Assembly (NCBI RefSeq): GCF_004210375.1
Contig: NC_134832.1
Location: 150,471,592 to 150,535,591 of the forward strand
Direction: 5' to 3'
DNA from: Tachypleus tridentatus
Taxonomy: Eukaryota > Arthropoda > Merostomata > Xiphosura > Limulidae
DNA length: 64,000 nucleotides
Positions 1 through 15,000 of the stretch are shown here, one piece after another (within the stretch, counting starts at the first letter, position 1; every line of letters starts with the position of its first letter). A program made the position numbers and the translations under genes. The notes below the pieces were generated by a model. It made no database searches. It worked only from the letters and a program-made list of their open reading frames with translations, and was not told the DNA's origin.

Positions 1-3000
1 TAGGTGTGTTATCATTCAACAACACTTGTGTATAGGAGTGTTATGATTCAACAACACTTGTGTATAGGAGTGTTATGATTCAACAACACTTGTGTATAGA
101 GTGTTATCATTCAACAACACTTGTGTATAGGAGTGTTATCATTCAACAACACTTGTGTATAGGAGTGTTATCATTCAACAACACTTGTGTATATCATTCA
201 ACAACACTGTTATAGATTCAACAACACTTGTGTATAGGAGTGTTATCATTCAACAACACTTGTGTATAGGAGTGTTATAATTCAACAACACTTGTGTATA
301 GGAGTGTTATCATTCAACAACACTTGTGTATAGGAGTGTTATCATTCAACAACACTTGTGTATAGGAGTGTTATCATTCAACAACACTTGTGTATAGGAG
401 TGTTATCATTCAACAACACTTGTGTATAGGAGTGTTATCATTCAACAACACTTGTGTATAGGAGTGTTATCATTCAACAACACTTGTGTATAGGAGTGTT
501 ATGATTCAACAACACTTGTGTATAGGAGTGTTATCATTCAACAACACTTGTGTATAGGAGTGTTATCATTCAACAACACTGTATAGTGTATAGGAGTGTT
601 ATCATTCAACAACACTTGTGTATAGGAGTGTTATCATTCAACAACACTTGTATATGTGTATAGGAGTGTTATCATTCAACAACACTTGTGTATAGGAGTG
701 TTATAGATTCAACAACACTTGTGTATAGGAGTGTTATGTTATGATTCAACAACACTTGTGTATAGGAGTGTTATCATTCAACAACACTTGTGTATAAAAG
801 TGTTATAGTTCAACAACACTTGTGTATAGGAGTGTTATGATTCAACAACACTTGTGTATAGGAGTGTTATGATTCAACAACACTTGTGTATAGGAGTGTT
901 ATCATTCAACAACACTTGTGTATAGGAGTGTTATCATTCAACAACACTTGTGTATATGTGTTATCATTCAACAACACTTGTGTATAGTGTTATCATTCAA
1001 CAACACAACAACACTTGTGTATAGGAGTGTTATCATACAACAACTCTTGTGTATAGGAGTGTTATGATCCAACAACACTTCTGTATTGGAGTGTTATCAT
1101 TCAACAACACTTGTGTATAGTAGTGTTATCATTCAACAACACTTGTGTATAGGAGTGTTATCATTCAACAACACTTGTGTATAGGAGTGTTATCATTCAA
1201 CAACACTTGTGTATAGGAGTGTTATGATTCAACAACACTTGTGTATAGGAGTGTTATGATTCAACAACACTTGTGTATAGGAGTGTTATGATTCAACAAC
1301 ACTTGTGTATAGGAGTGTTATGATTCAACAACACTTGTGTATAGGAGTGTTATGATTCAACAACACTTGTGTATAGGAGTGTTATCATTCAACAACACTT
1401 GTGTATAGGAGTGTATAGGAGTGTTATCATTCAACACTTGTGTACATTCAACAACACTTGTGTATAGGAGTGTTATCATTCAACAACACTTGTGTATAGG
1501 AGTGTTATCATTCAACAACACTTGTGTATAGGAGTGTTATCATTCAACAACACTTGTGTATAGGAGTGTTATGATTCAACAACACTTGTGTATAGGAGTG
1601 TTATGTTATTCAACAACACTTGTGTATAGGAGTGTTATCATTCAACAACACTTGTGTATAGGAGTGTTATCATTCAACAACACTTGTGTATAGGAGTGTT
1701 ATAGATTCAACAACACTTGTGTATAGGAGTGTTATGATTCAACAACACTTGTGTATAGGAGTGTTATTATTCAACAACACTTGTGTATAGGAGTGTTATG
1801 ATTCAACAACACTTGTGTATAGGAGTGTTATGATTCAACAACACTTGTGTATAGGAGTGTTATGATTCAAAACACTTGTGTATACTAGTGTTATCATTCA
1901 ACAACACTTGTGTATAGGAGTGTTATCATTCAACAACACTTGTGTATAGGAGTGTTATCATTCAACAACACTTGTGTATATTCAACAACACTTGTGTATA
2001 GAGTGTTATGTTCAACAACACTTGTGTATAGGAGTGTTATCATTCAACAACACTTGTGTATAGGAGTGTTATCATTCAACAACACTTGTGTATAGGAGTG
2101 TTATCATTCAACAACACTTGTGTATAGGAGTGTTATCATTCAACAACACTTGTGTATAGGAGTGTTATCATTCAACAACACTTGTGTATAGGAGTGTTAT
2201 CATTCAACAACACTTGTGTATAGGAGTGTTATGATTCAACAACACTTGTGTATAGGACACTTGTGTTATGTTATCATTCAACAACACTTGTGTATAGGAG
2301 TGTTATGATTCAACAACACTTGTGTATAGGAGTGTTATGATTCAACAACACTTGTGTATAGGAGTGTTATCATTCAACAACACTTGTGTATAGGAGTGTT
2401 ATCATTCAACAACACTTGTGTATAGGAGTGTTATGATTCAACAACACTTGTGTATAGGAGTGTTATGATTCAACAACACTTGTGTATAGGAGTGTTATGA
2501 TTCAACAACACTTGTGTTATAACAACACTTGTGTATAGGAGTGTTATCAAGCAACAACACTTGTGTATAGGAATGTTATCATTCAAGAACACTTGTGTAT
2601 AGGAGTGTTATCATTCAACAACACTTGTGTATAGGTGTGTTATCATTCAACAACACTTGTGTATAGGAGTGTTATCATTCAACAACACTTGTGTATAGGA
2701 GTGTTATCATTCAACAACACTTGTGTATAGGAGTGTTATCATTCAACAACACTTGTGTATAGGAGTGTTATGATTCAACAACACTTGTGTATAGGAGTGT
2801 TATGATTTAACAACACTTGTGTATAGGAGTGTTATGATTCAACAACACTTGTGTATAGGAGTGTTATGATTCAACAACACTTGTGTATAGGAGTGTTATG
2901 ATTCAACAACACTTGTGTATAGGAGTGTTATGATTCAACAACACTTGTGTATAGGAGTGTTATGATTCAACAACACTTGTGTATAGGAGTGTTATGATTC

Positions 3001-6000
3001 AACAACACTTGTGTATAGGAGTGTTATGATTCAACAACACTTGTGTATAGGAGTGTTATGTTCAACAACACTTGTTATAGATTTATGATTCAACAACACT
3101 TGTGTATAGGAGTGTTATGATTCAACAACACTTGTGTATAGGAGTGTTATCATTCAACAACACTTGTGTATAGGAGTGTTATCATTCAACAACACTTGTG
3201 TATAGGAGTGTTATCATTCAACAACACTTGTGTATAGGAGTGTTATCATTCAACAACACTTGTGTATAGGTATAGGAGTGTTATCATTCAACAACACTTC
3301 ATTCAACAACACTTGTGTATAGGAGTGTTATCATTCAACAACACTTGTGTATAGGAGTGTTATCATTCAACAACACTTGTGTATAGGAGTGTTATGATTC
3401 AACAACACTTGTGTATAGGAGTGTTATCATTCAACAACACTTGTGTATAGGAGTGTTATCATTCAACAACACTTGTGTATATCATTCAACAACACTTGTG
3501 TATAGGAGTGTTATCATTCAACAACACTTGTGTATAGGAGTGTTATCATTCAACAACACTTGTGTATAGGAGTGTTATCATTCAACAACACTTGTGTATG
3601 TTAGTGTTATTATTTCAACAACACTTGTGTATAGGAGTGTTATCATTCAACAACACTTGTGTATAGGAGTGTTATCATTCAACAACACTTGTGTATAGGA
3701 GTGTTATCATTCAACAACACTTGTGTATAGGAGTGTTATCATTCAACAACACTTGTGTATAGGAGTGTTATCATTCAACAACACTTGTGTATAGGAGTGT
3801 TATGATTCAACAACACTTGTGTATAGGAGTGTTATGATTCAACAACACTTGTGTATAGGAGTGTTATGATTCAACAACACTTGTGTATAGGTGTTATGAT
3901 GTTATGATTCAACAACAACACTGTGTATAAGAGTGTTATGATTCAACAACACTTGTGTATAGGAGTGTTATGATTCAACAACACTTGTGTATAGGAGTGT
4001 TATGATTCAACAACACTTGTGTATAGGAGTGTTATGATTCAACAACACTTGTGTATAGGAGTGTTATGATTCAACAACACTTGTGTATAGGAGTGTTATG
4101 TTCAACAACACTTGTGTATAGGAGTGTTATCATTCAACAACACTTGTGTATAGGAGTGTTATCATTCAACAACACTTGTGTATAGGAGTGTTATCATTCA
4201 ACAACACTTGTGTATAGGAGTGTTATCATTCAACAACACTTGTGTATAGGAGTGTTATGATTCAACAACACTTGTGTATAGGAGTGTTATGATTCAACAA
4301 CACTTGTGTATAGGGAGTGTTATGATTCAACAACACTTGTGTATAGGAGTGTTATCATTCAACAACACTTGTGTACATTCAACAACACTTGTGTATAGGA
4401 GTGTTATCATTCAACAACACTTGTGTATAGGAGTGTTATTCAACAACACTTGTGTATAGGAGTGTTATCATCTAACAACACTTGTGTATAGGAGTGTTAT
4501 GATTTAACAACATTTCTGTATAGGAGTGTTATCATTCAACAACACTTGTGTATAGGAGTGTTATTGTTCAACAACACTTATGTATAAGAGGGTTATGATT
4601 CAACATCACTTGTGTATAGGATGATTCAACAACACTTGTTATAGGATTCAACAACAACACTTGTATAGGAGTGTTATCATTCAACAACACTTGTGTATAG
4701 GAGTGTTATCATTCAACAACACTTGTGTATAGGAGTGTTATGATTCAACAACACTTGTGTATAGGAGTGTTATGATTCAACAACACTTGTGTATAGGTGT
4801 GTTATGATTCAACAACACTTGTGTATAGGTGTGTTATGATTCAACAACACTTGTGTATAGGAGTGTTATGATTCAACAACACTTGTGTATAGGAGTGTTA
4901 TGATTCAACAACACTTGTGTATAGGAGTGTTATGATTCAACAACACTTGTGTATAGGAGTGTTATGATTCAACAACACTTGTGTATAGGAGTGTTATCAT
5001 TCAACAACACTTGTGTATAGGAGTGTTATCATTCAACAACACTTGTGTATAGGAGTGTTATCATTCAACAACACTTGTGTATAGGAGTGTTATCATTCAA
5101 CAACACTTGTGTATAGTGTATAGAGTGTTATCATTCAACAACACTTGTGTATAGGAGTGTTATCATTCAACAACACTTGTGTATAATAGTGTTATCATTC
5201 AACAACACTTGTGTATAGGAGTGTTATCATTCAACAACACTTGTGTATAGGAGTGTTATGATTCAACAACACTTGTGTATAGGAGTGTTATCATTCAACA
5301 ACACTTGTGTATAGGAGTGTTATCATTCAACAACACTTGTGTATAGGAGTGTTATCATTCAACAACACTTGTGTATAGGAGTGTTATCATTCAACAACAC
5401 TTGTGTATAGGAGTGTTATCATTCAACAACACTTGTGTATAGGAGTGTTATCATTCAACAACACTTGTGTATAGGAGTGTTATGATTCAACAACACTTGT
5501 GTATAGGAGTGTTATGATTCAACAACACTTGTGTATAGTGTATAGAGTGTTATGATTCAACAACACTTGTGTATAGGAGTGTTATGATTCAACAACACTT
5601 GTGTATAGGAGTGTTATGATTCAACAACACTTGTGTATAGGAGTGTTATCATTCAACAACACTTGTGTATAGGAGTGTTATCATTCAACAACACTTGTGT
5701 ATAGGAGTGTTATCATTCAACAACACTTGTGTATAGGAGTGTTATTATTCAACAACACTTGTGTATAGGAGTGTTATCATTCAACAACACTTGTGTATAG
5801 GAGTGTTATCATTCAACAACACTTGTGTATAGGAGTGTTATGATCAACAACACACTTGTGTATAGGAGTGTTATGATTCAACAACACTTGTGTATAGGAG
5901 TGTTATGATTCAACAACACTTGTGTATAGGAGTGTTATGATTCAACAACACTTGTGTATAGGAGTGTTATGATTCAACAACACTTGTGTATAGGAGTGTT

Positions 6001-9000
6001 ATGATTCAACAACACTTGTGTATAGGAGTGTTATGATTCAACAACACTTGTGTATATGTTATGATTCAACAACACTTGTGTATAGGAGTGTTATCATTCA
6101 ACAACACTTGTGTATAGGAGTGTTATCATTCAACAACACTTGTGTATAGGAGTGTTATCATTCAACAACACTTGTGTATAGGAGTGTTATCATTCAACAA
6201 CACTTGTGTATAGGAGTGTTATCATTCAACAACACTTGTGTATAGGAGTGTTATCATTCAACAACACTTGTGTATAGTGTGTTATCATTCAACAACACTT
6301 GTGTATAGGAGTGTTATCATTCAACAACACTTGTGTATAGGAGTGTTATCATTCAACAACACTTGTGTATAGGAGTGTTATCATTCAACAACACTTGTGT
6401 ATAGGAGTGTTATCATTCAACAACACTTGTGTATAGGAGTGTTATCATTCAACAACACTTGTGTATAGGAGTGTTATCATTCAACAACACTTGTGTGTTA
6501 TCATTCAACAACACTTGTGTATAGGTGTTATGTGTTATAGATTCAACAACACTTGTGTATAGTGTTATAGGAGTGTTATGATTCAACAACACTTGTGTAT
6601 AGGAGTGTTATCATTCAACAACACTTGTGTATAGGAGTGTTATCATTCAACAACACTTGTGTATAGGAGTGTTATCATTCAACAACACTTGTGTATAGGA
6701 GTGTTATCATTCAACAACACTTGTGTGTTATATTCAACAACACTTGTGTATAGTGTTATCATTCAACAACACTTCTGTGTAGGAGTGTTATCATTCAACA
6801 ACACTTGTGTATAGGAGTGTTATCATTCAACAACACTTGTGTATAGGAGTGTTATCATTCAACAACACTTGTGTATAGGAGTGTTATGTATTCAACAACA
6901 CTTGTGTATAGGAGTGTTATGATTCAACAACACTTGTGTATAGGAGTGTTATGATTCAACAACACTTGTGTATAGGAGTGTTATCATTCAACAACACTTG
7001 TGTATAGGAGTGTTATGATTCAACAACACTTGTGTATAGGAGTGTTATCATTCAACAACACTTGTGTATAGGAGTGTTATCATTCAACAACACTTGTGTA
7101 TAGGAGTGTTATCATTCAACAACACTTGTGTATAGGAGTGTTATCATTCAACAACACTTGTGTATAGGAGTGTTATGATTCAACAACACTTGTGTATAGG
7201 AGTGTTATCATTCAACAACACTTGTGTATAGGAGTGTTATGTGTATTCAATTCAACACTTGTGTATAGGAGTGTTATCATTCAACAACACTTGTGTATAG
7301 GAGTGTTATCATTCAACAACACTTGTGTATAGGAGTGTTATGATTCAACAACACTTGTGTATAGGAGTGTTATGATTCAACAACACTTGTGTATAGGAGT
7401 GTTATCATTCAACAACACTTGTGTATAGGAGTGTTATCATTCAACAACACTTGTGTATAGGAGTGTTATGATTCAACAACACTTGTGTATAGGAGTGTTA
7501 TCATTCAACAACACTTGTGTATAGGAGTGTTATCATTCAACAACACTTGTGTATAGGAGTGTTATCATGACAACAACACTTGTGTATAGGAGTGTTATGA
7601 TTCAACAACACTTGTGTATAGGAGTGTTATGATTCAACAACACTTGTGTATAGGAGTGTTATGATTCAACAACACTTGTGTATAGGAGTGTTATGATTCA
7701 ACAACACTTGTGTATAGGAGTGTTATGATTCAACAACACTTGTGTATAGGAGTGTTATGATTCAACAACACTTGTGTATAGGAGTGTTATGATTCAACAA
7801 CACTTGTGTATAGGAGTGTTATGATTCAACAACACTTGTGTATAGGAGTGTTATCATTCAACAACACTTGTGTATAGGAGTGTGGAGTGTTATCATTCAA
7901 CAACACTTGTGTATAGGAGTGTTATCATTCAACAACACTTGTGTATAGGAGTGTTATCATTCAACAACACTTGTGTATAGGAGTGTTATCATTCAACAAC
8001 ACTTGTGTATAGGAGTGTTATCATTCAACAACACTTGTGTATAGGAGTGTTATCATTCAACAACACTTGTGTATAGGAGTGTTATCATTCAACAACACTT
8101 GTGTATAGGAGTGTTATCATTCAACAACACTTGTGTATAGGAGTGTTATGATTCAACAACACTTGTGTATAGGAGTGTTATGATTCAACAACACTTGTGT
8201 ATAGGAGTGTTATCATTCAACAACACTTGTGTATAGGAGTGTTATCATTCAACAACACTTGTGTATAGGAGTGTTATCATTCAACAACACTTGTGTATAG
8301 TGTTATCATTCAACAACACTTGTGTATAGGAGTGTTATGATTCAACAACACTTGTGTATAGGAGTGTTATGATTCAACAACACTTGTGTATAGGAGTGTT
8401 ATGATTCAACAACACTTGTGTATAGGAGTGTTATGATTCAACAACACTTGTGTATAGGAGTGTTATCATTCAACAACACTTGTGTATAGAGTGTTATCAT
8501 TCAACAACACTTGTGTATAGGAGTGTTATCATTCAACAACACTTGTGTATAGGAGTGTTATGATTCAACAACACTTGTATATAGGAGTGTTATGATTCAA
8601 CAACACTTGTGTATAGGAGTGTTATCATTCAACAACACTTGTGTATAGGAGTGTTATCATTCAACAACACTTGTGTATAGGAGTGTTATCATTCAACAAC
8701 ACTTGTGTATAGGAGTGTTATCATTCAACAACACTTGTGTATAGGAGTGTTATCATTCAACAACACTTGTGTATAGGAGTGTTATCATTCAACAACACTT
8801 GTGTATAGGAGTGTTATCATTCAACAACACTTGTGTATAGGAGTGTTATCATTCAACAACACTTGTGTATAGGAGTGTTATCATTCAACAACACTTGTGT
8901 ATAGGAGTGTTATGATTCAACAACACTTGTGTATAGGAGTGTTATTATTCAACAACACTTGTGTATAGGAGTGTTATGATTCAACAACACTTGTGTATAG

Positions 9001-12000
9001 GAGTGTTATCATTCAACAACACTTGTGTATAGGAGTGTTATCATTTAACAACACTTGTGTAAAGGTGTTATCATTCAACAACACTTGTGTTATCATTCAA
9101 CAACACTTGTGTATAGGAGTGTTATCATTCAACAACACTTGTGTATAGGAGTGTTATCATTCAACAACACTTGTGTATAGGAGTGTTATCATTCAACAAC
9201 ACTTGTGTATAGGAGTGTTATCATTCAACAACACTTGTGTATAGGAGTGTTATCATTCAACAACACTTGTGTATAGGAGTGTTATCATTCAACAACACTT
9301 GTGTATAGGAGTGTTATCATTCAACAACACTTGTGTATAGGAGTGTTATCATTCAACAACACTTGTGTATAGGAGTGTTATCATTCAACAACACTTGTGT
9401 ATAGGAGTGTTATGATTCAACAACACTTGTGTATAGGAGTGTTATGATTCAACAACACTTGTGTATAGGAGTGTTATGATTCAACAACACTTGTGTATAG
9501 GAGTGTTATGATTCAACAACACTTGTGTATAGTGTTATGATTCAACAACACTTGTGTTATGTTATTTCAACAACACTTGTGTATAGGAGTGTTATGATTC
9601 AACAACACTTGTGTATAGGAGTGTTATCATTCAACAACACTTGTGTATAGGAGTGTTATCATTCAACAACACTTGTGTATAGGAGTGTTATGATTCAACA
9701 ACACTTGTGTATAGGAGTGTTATGATTCAACAACACTTGTGTATAGGAGTGTTATCATTCAACAACACTTGTGTATAGGAGTGTTATCATTCAACAACAC
9801 TTGTGTATAGGAGTGTTATCATTCAACAACACTTGTGTATAGGAGTGTTATCATTCAACAACACTTGTGTATAGGAGTGTTATCATTCAACAACACTTGT
9901 GTATAGGAGTGTTATGATTCAACAACACTTGTGTATAGGAGTGTTATCATTCAACAACACTTGTGTATAGGAGTGTTATCATTCAACAACACTTGTGTAT
10001 AGGAGTGTTATCATTCAACAACACTTGTGTATAGGAGTGTTATCATTCAACAACACTTGTGTATAACACTTGTGTATAGTGTTATCATTCAACAACACTT
10101 GTGTATAGGAGTGTTATCATTCAACAACACTTGTGTATAGGAGTGTATAGGAGTATCATTCAACAACACTTGTGTATAGGAGTGTTATGATTCAACAACA
10201 CTTGTGTATAGGAGTGTTATGATTCAACAACACTTGTGTATAGGAGTGTTATGATTCAACAACACTTGTGTATAGGAGTGTTATGATTCAACAACACTTG
10301 TGTATAGGAGTGTTATCATTCAACAACACTTGTGTATAGGAGTGTTATCATTCAACAACACTTGTGTATAGGAGTGTTATCATTCAACAACACTTGTGTA
10401 TAGGAGTGTTATAACAAAACAACACTTGTGTATAGGAGTGTTATGATTCAACAACACTTGTGTATAGGAGTGTTATGATTCAACAACACTTGTGTATAGG
10501 AGTGTTATGATTCAACAACACTTGTGTATAGGAGTGTTATGATTCAACAACACTTGTGTATAGGAGTGTTATGATTCAACAACACTTGTGTATATGTTAT
10601 TCAACAACACTTGTGTATAGGAGTGTTATGATTACTGTGTATAGGAGTGTTATGATTCAACAACACTTGTGTATAGGAGTGTTATGATTCAACAACACTT
10701 GTGTATAGGAGTGTTATCATTCAACAACACTTGTGTATAGGAGTGTTATCATTCAACAACACTTGTGTATAGGAGTGTTATTATTCAACAACACTTGTGT
10801 ATAGGAGTGTTATCATTCAACAACACTTGTGTATAGGAGTGTTATCATTCAACAACACTTGTGTATAGTGTTATCATTCAACAACACTTGTGTATAGGAG
10901 TGTTATGATTCAACAACACTTGTGTATAGGTAGTGTTATGATTCAACAACACTTGTGTATAGGAGTGTTATGATTCAACAACACTTGTGTATAGGAGTGT
11001 TATGATTCAACAACACTTGTGTATAGGAGTGTTATGATTCAACAACACTTGTGTATAGGTGTTATGTGTTATAGATTCAAAAACACTTGTGTATAGGAGT
11101 GTTATGATTCAACAACACTTGTGTATAGGAGTGTTATGATTCAACAACACTTGTGTATAGGAGTGTTATCATTCAACAACACTTGTGTATAAGAGTGTTA
11201 TCATTCAACAACACTTGTGTATAGGAGTGTTATCATTCAACAACACTTGTGTATAGGAGTGTTATCATTCAACAACACTTGTGTATAGGAGTGTTATGAT
11301 TCAACAACACTTGTGTATTAGAGTGTTATCATTCAACAACACTTGTGTATAGGATCATTCAACAACACTTGTGTTATGTTATTTCAACAACACTTGTGTA
11401 TAGGAGTGTTATCATTCAACAACACTTGTGTATAGGAGTGTTATCATTCAACAACACTTGTGTATAGGAGTGTTATCATTCAACAACACTTGTGTATAGG
11501 AGTGTTATCATTCAACAACACTTGTGTATAGGAGTATCATTCAACAACACTTGTGTAGTGTTATCATTCAACAACACTTGTGTATAGGAGTGTTATCATT
11601 CAACAACACTTGTGTATAGGAGTGTTATCATTCAACAACACTTGTGTATAGGAGTGTTATCATTCAACAACACTTGTGTATAGGTGTTATGATTCAACAA
11701 CACTTGTGTATAGGAGTGTTATGATTCAACAACACTTGTGTATAGGAGTGTTATATTCAACAACACTTGTGTTATAGTGTTATGTTATTCAACAACACTT
11801 GTGTATAGGAGTGTTATGATTCAACAACACTTGTGTATAGGAGTGTTATGATTCAACAACACTTGTGTATAGGAGTGTTATGATTCAACAACACTTGTGT
11901 ATAGGAGTGTTATGATTCAACAACACTTGTGTATAGGAGTGTTATCATTCAACAACACTTGTGTATAGGAGTGTTATCATTCAACAACACTTGTGTATAG

Positions 12001-15000
12001 GAGTGTTATCATTCAACAACACTTGTGTATAGGAGTGTTATCATTCAACAACACTTGTGTATAGGAGTGTTATCATTCAACAACACTTGTGTATAGGAGT
12101 GTTATCATTCAACAACACTTGTGTATAGGAGTGTTATCATTCAACAACACTTGTGTATAGGAGTGTTATCATTCAACAACACTTGTGTATAGTATTCAAC
12201 AACATTTCTGTATAGGAGTGTTATCATTCAACAACACTTGTGTATAGGAGTGTTATCATTCAACAACACTTGTGTATAGGAGTGTTATCATTCAACAACA
12301 CTTGTGTATAGGTATGTTATCATTCAACAACACTTGTTTATAAGAGTGTTATCATTCAACAACACTTGTGTATAGGAGTGTTATCATTCAACAACACTTG
12401 TGTATAGGAGTGTTATCATTCAACAACACTTGTGTATAGGAGTGTTATCATTCAACAACACTTGTGTATAGGAGTGTTATCATTCAACAACACTTGTGTA
12501 TAGGAGTGTTATCATTCAACAACACTTGTGTATAGGAGTGTTATCATTCAACAACACTTGTGTATAGGAGTGTTATGATTCAACAACACTTGTGTATAGG
12601 AGTGTTATGATTCAACAACACTTGTGTATAGGAGTGTATAGGAGTGTTATTTCAACAACACTTGTGTATAGGAGTGTTATGATTCAACAACACTTGTGTA
12701 TAGGAGTGTTATGATTCAACAACACTTGTGTATAGGAGTGTTATGATTCAACAACACTTGTGTATAGGAGTGTTATGATTCAACAACACTTGTGTATAGG
12801 AGTGTTATGATTCAACAACACTTGTGTATAGGAGTGTTATATTCAACAACACTTGTGTATAGGAGTGTTATGATTCAACAACACTTGTGTATAGGAGTGT
12901 TATGATTCAACAACACTTGTGTATAGGAGTGTTATGATTTAACAACACTTGTTGTATTCAATAACACATGTGTATAGGAGTGTTATAATTCAACAACAAT
13001 CTTGTGTATAGGAGTGTTATGATTCAACAACACTTGTGTATAGGAGTGTTATGATTCAACAACACACTGTGTATAGGAGTGTTATCATTCAACAACACTT
13101 GTGTATAGGAGTGTTATCATTCAACAACACTTGTGTATAGGAGTGTTATCATTCAACAACACTTGTGTATAGGAGTGTTATCATTCAACAACACTTGTGT
13201 ATAGGAGTGTTATCATTCAACAACACTTGTGTATAGGAGTGTTATCATTCAACAACACTTGTGTATAGGAGTGTTATCATTCAACAACACTTGTGTATAG
13301 GAGTGTTATCATTCAACAACACTTGTGTATAGGAGTGTTATGATTCAACAACAATACTGTATAGGAGTGTTATCATTCAACAACACTTGTGTATAGGAGT
13401 GTTATCATTCAACAACACTTGTGTATAGGAGTGTTATCATTCAACAACACTTGTGTATAGGAGTGTTATCATTCAACAACACTTGTGTATAGGAGTGTTA
13501 TCATTCAACAACACTTGTGTATAGGAGTGTTATCATTCAACCACACTTGTGTAAAGGAGTGTTATTATTCAACAACACTTGTGTATAGGAGTGTTATGAT
13601 TCAACAACACTTGTGTATAGGAGTGTTATGATTCAACAACACTTGTGTATAGGAGTGTTATGATTCAACAACACTTGTGTATAGGAGTGTTATGATTCAA
13701 CAACACTTGTGTATAGGAGTGTTATGATTCAACAACACTTGTGTTTAGGAGTGTTATGATTCAACAACATTACTGTATAGGAGTGTTATCATTCAACAAC
13801 ACTTGTGTATAGGAGTGTTATCATTCAACAACACTTGTGTATAGGAGTGTTATCATTCAACAACACTTGTGTATAGGAGTGTTATCATTCAACAACACTT
13901 GTGTATAGGAGTGTTATGATTCAACAACACTTGTGTATAGGAGTGTTATCATTCAACAACACTTGTGTATAGGAGTGTTATCATTCAACAACACTTGTGT
14001 ATAGGAGTGTTATCATTCAACAACACTTGTGTATAGGAGTGTTATGATTCAACAACACTTGTGTATAGGAGTGTTATGATTCAACAACACTTGTGTATAG
14101 GAGTGTTATGATTCAACAACACTTGTGTATAGGAGTGTTATGATTCAACAACACTTGTGTATAGGAGTGTTATGATTCAACAACACTTGTGTATAGGAGT
14201 GTTATGATTCAACAACACTTGTGTATAGGAGTGTTATGATTCAACAACACTTGTGTATAGTGTTATGATTCAACAACACTGTTATGATTCAACAACACTT
14301 GTGTATAGGAGTGTTATCATTCAACAACACTTGTGTATAGGAGTGTTATGATTCAACAACACTTGTGTATAGGAGTGTTATGATTCAACAACACTTGTGT
14401 ATAGGAGTGTTATGATTCAACAACACTTGTGTATAGGAGTGTTATGATTCAACAACACTTGTGTATAGGAGTGTTATCATTCAACAACACTTGTGTATAG
14501 GAGTGTTATCATTCAACAACACTTGTGTATAGGAGTGTTATCATTCAACAACACTTGTGTATAAAAGTGTTATAGTTCAACAACACTTGTGTATAGGAGT
14601 GTTATCATTCAACAACACTTGTGTATAGGAGTGTTATCATTCAACAACACTTGTGTATAGGAGTGTTATCATTCAACAACACTTGTGTATAGGAGTGTTA
14701 TCATTCAACAACACTTGTGTATAGGAGTGTTATCATTCAACAACACTTGTGTATAGGAGTGTTATCATTCAACAACACTTGTGTATAGGAATGTTATGAT
14801 TCAACAACACTTGTGTATATGTTATGATTCAACAACACTTGTGTATAGGAGTGTTATCATTCAACAACACTTGTGTATAGGAGTGTTATGATTCAACAAC
14901 ACTTGTGTATAGGAGTGTTATGATTCAACAACACTTGTGTATAGGAGTGTTATGATTCAACAACACTTGTGTATAGGAGTGTTATGATTCAACAACACTT

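Noticed and set aside
1910..4459. 61-codon frames within the 32-bp satellite
   Set aside because: They exist only where truncated units shift the frame past stops; pure repeat translation.
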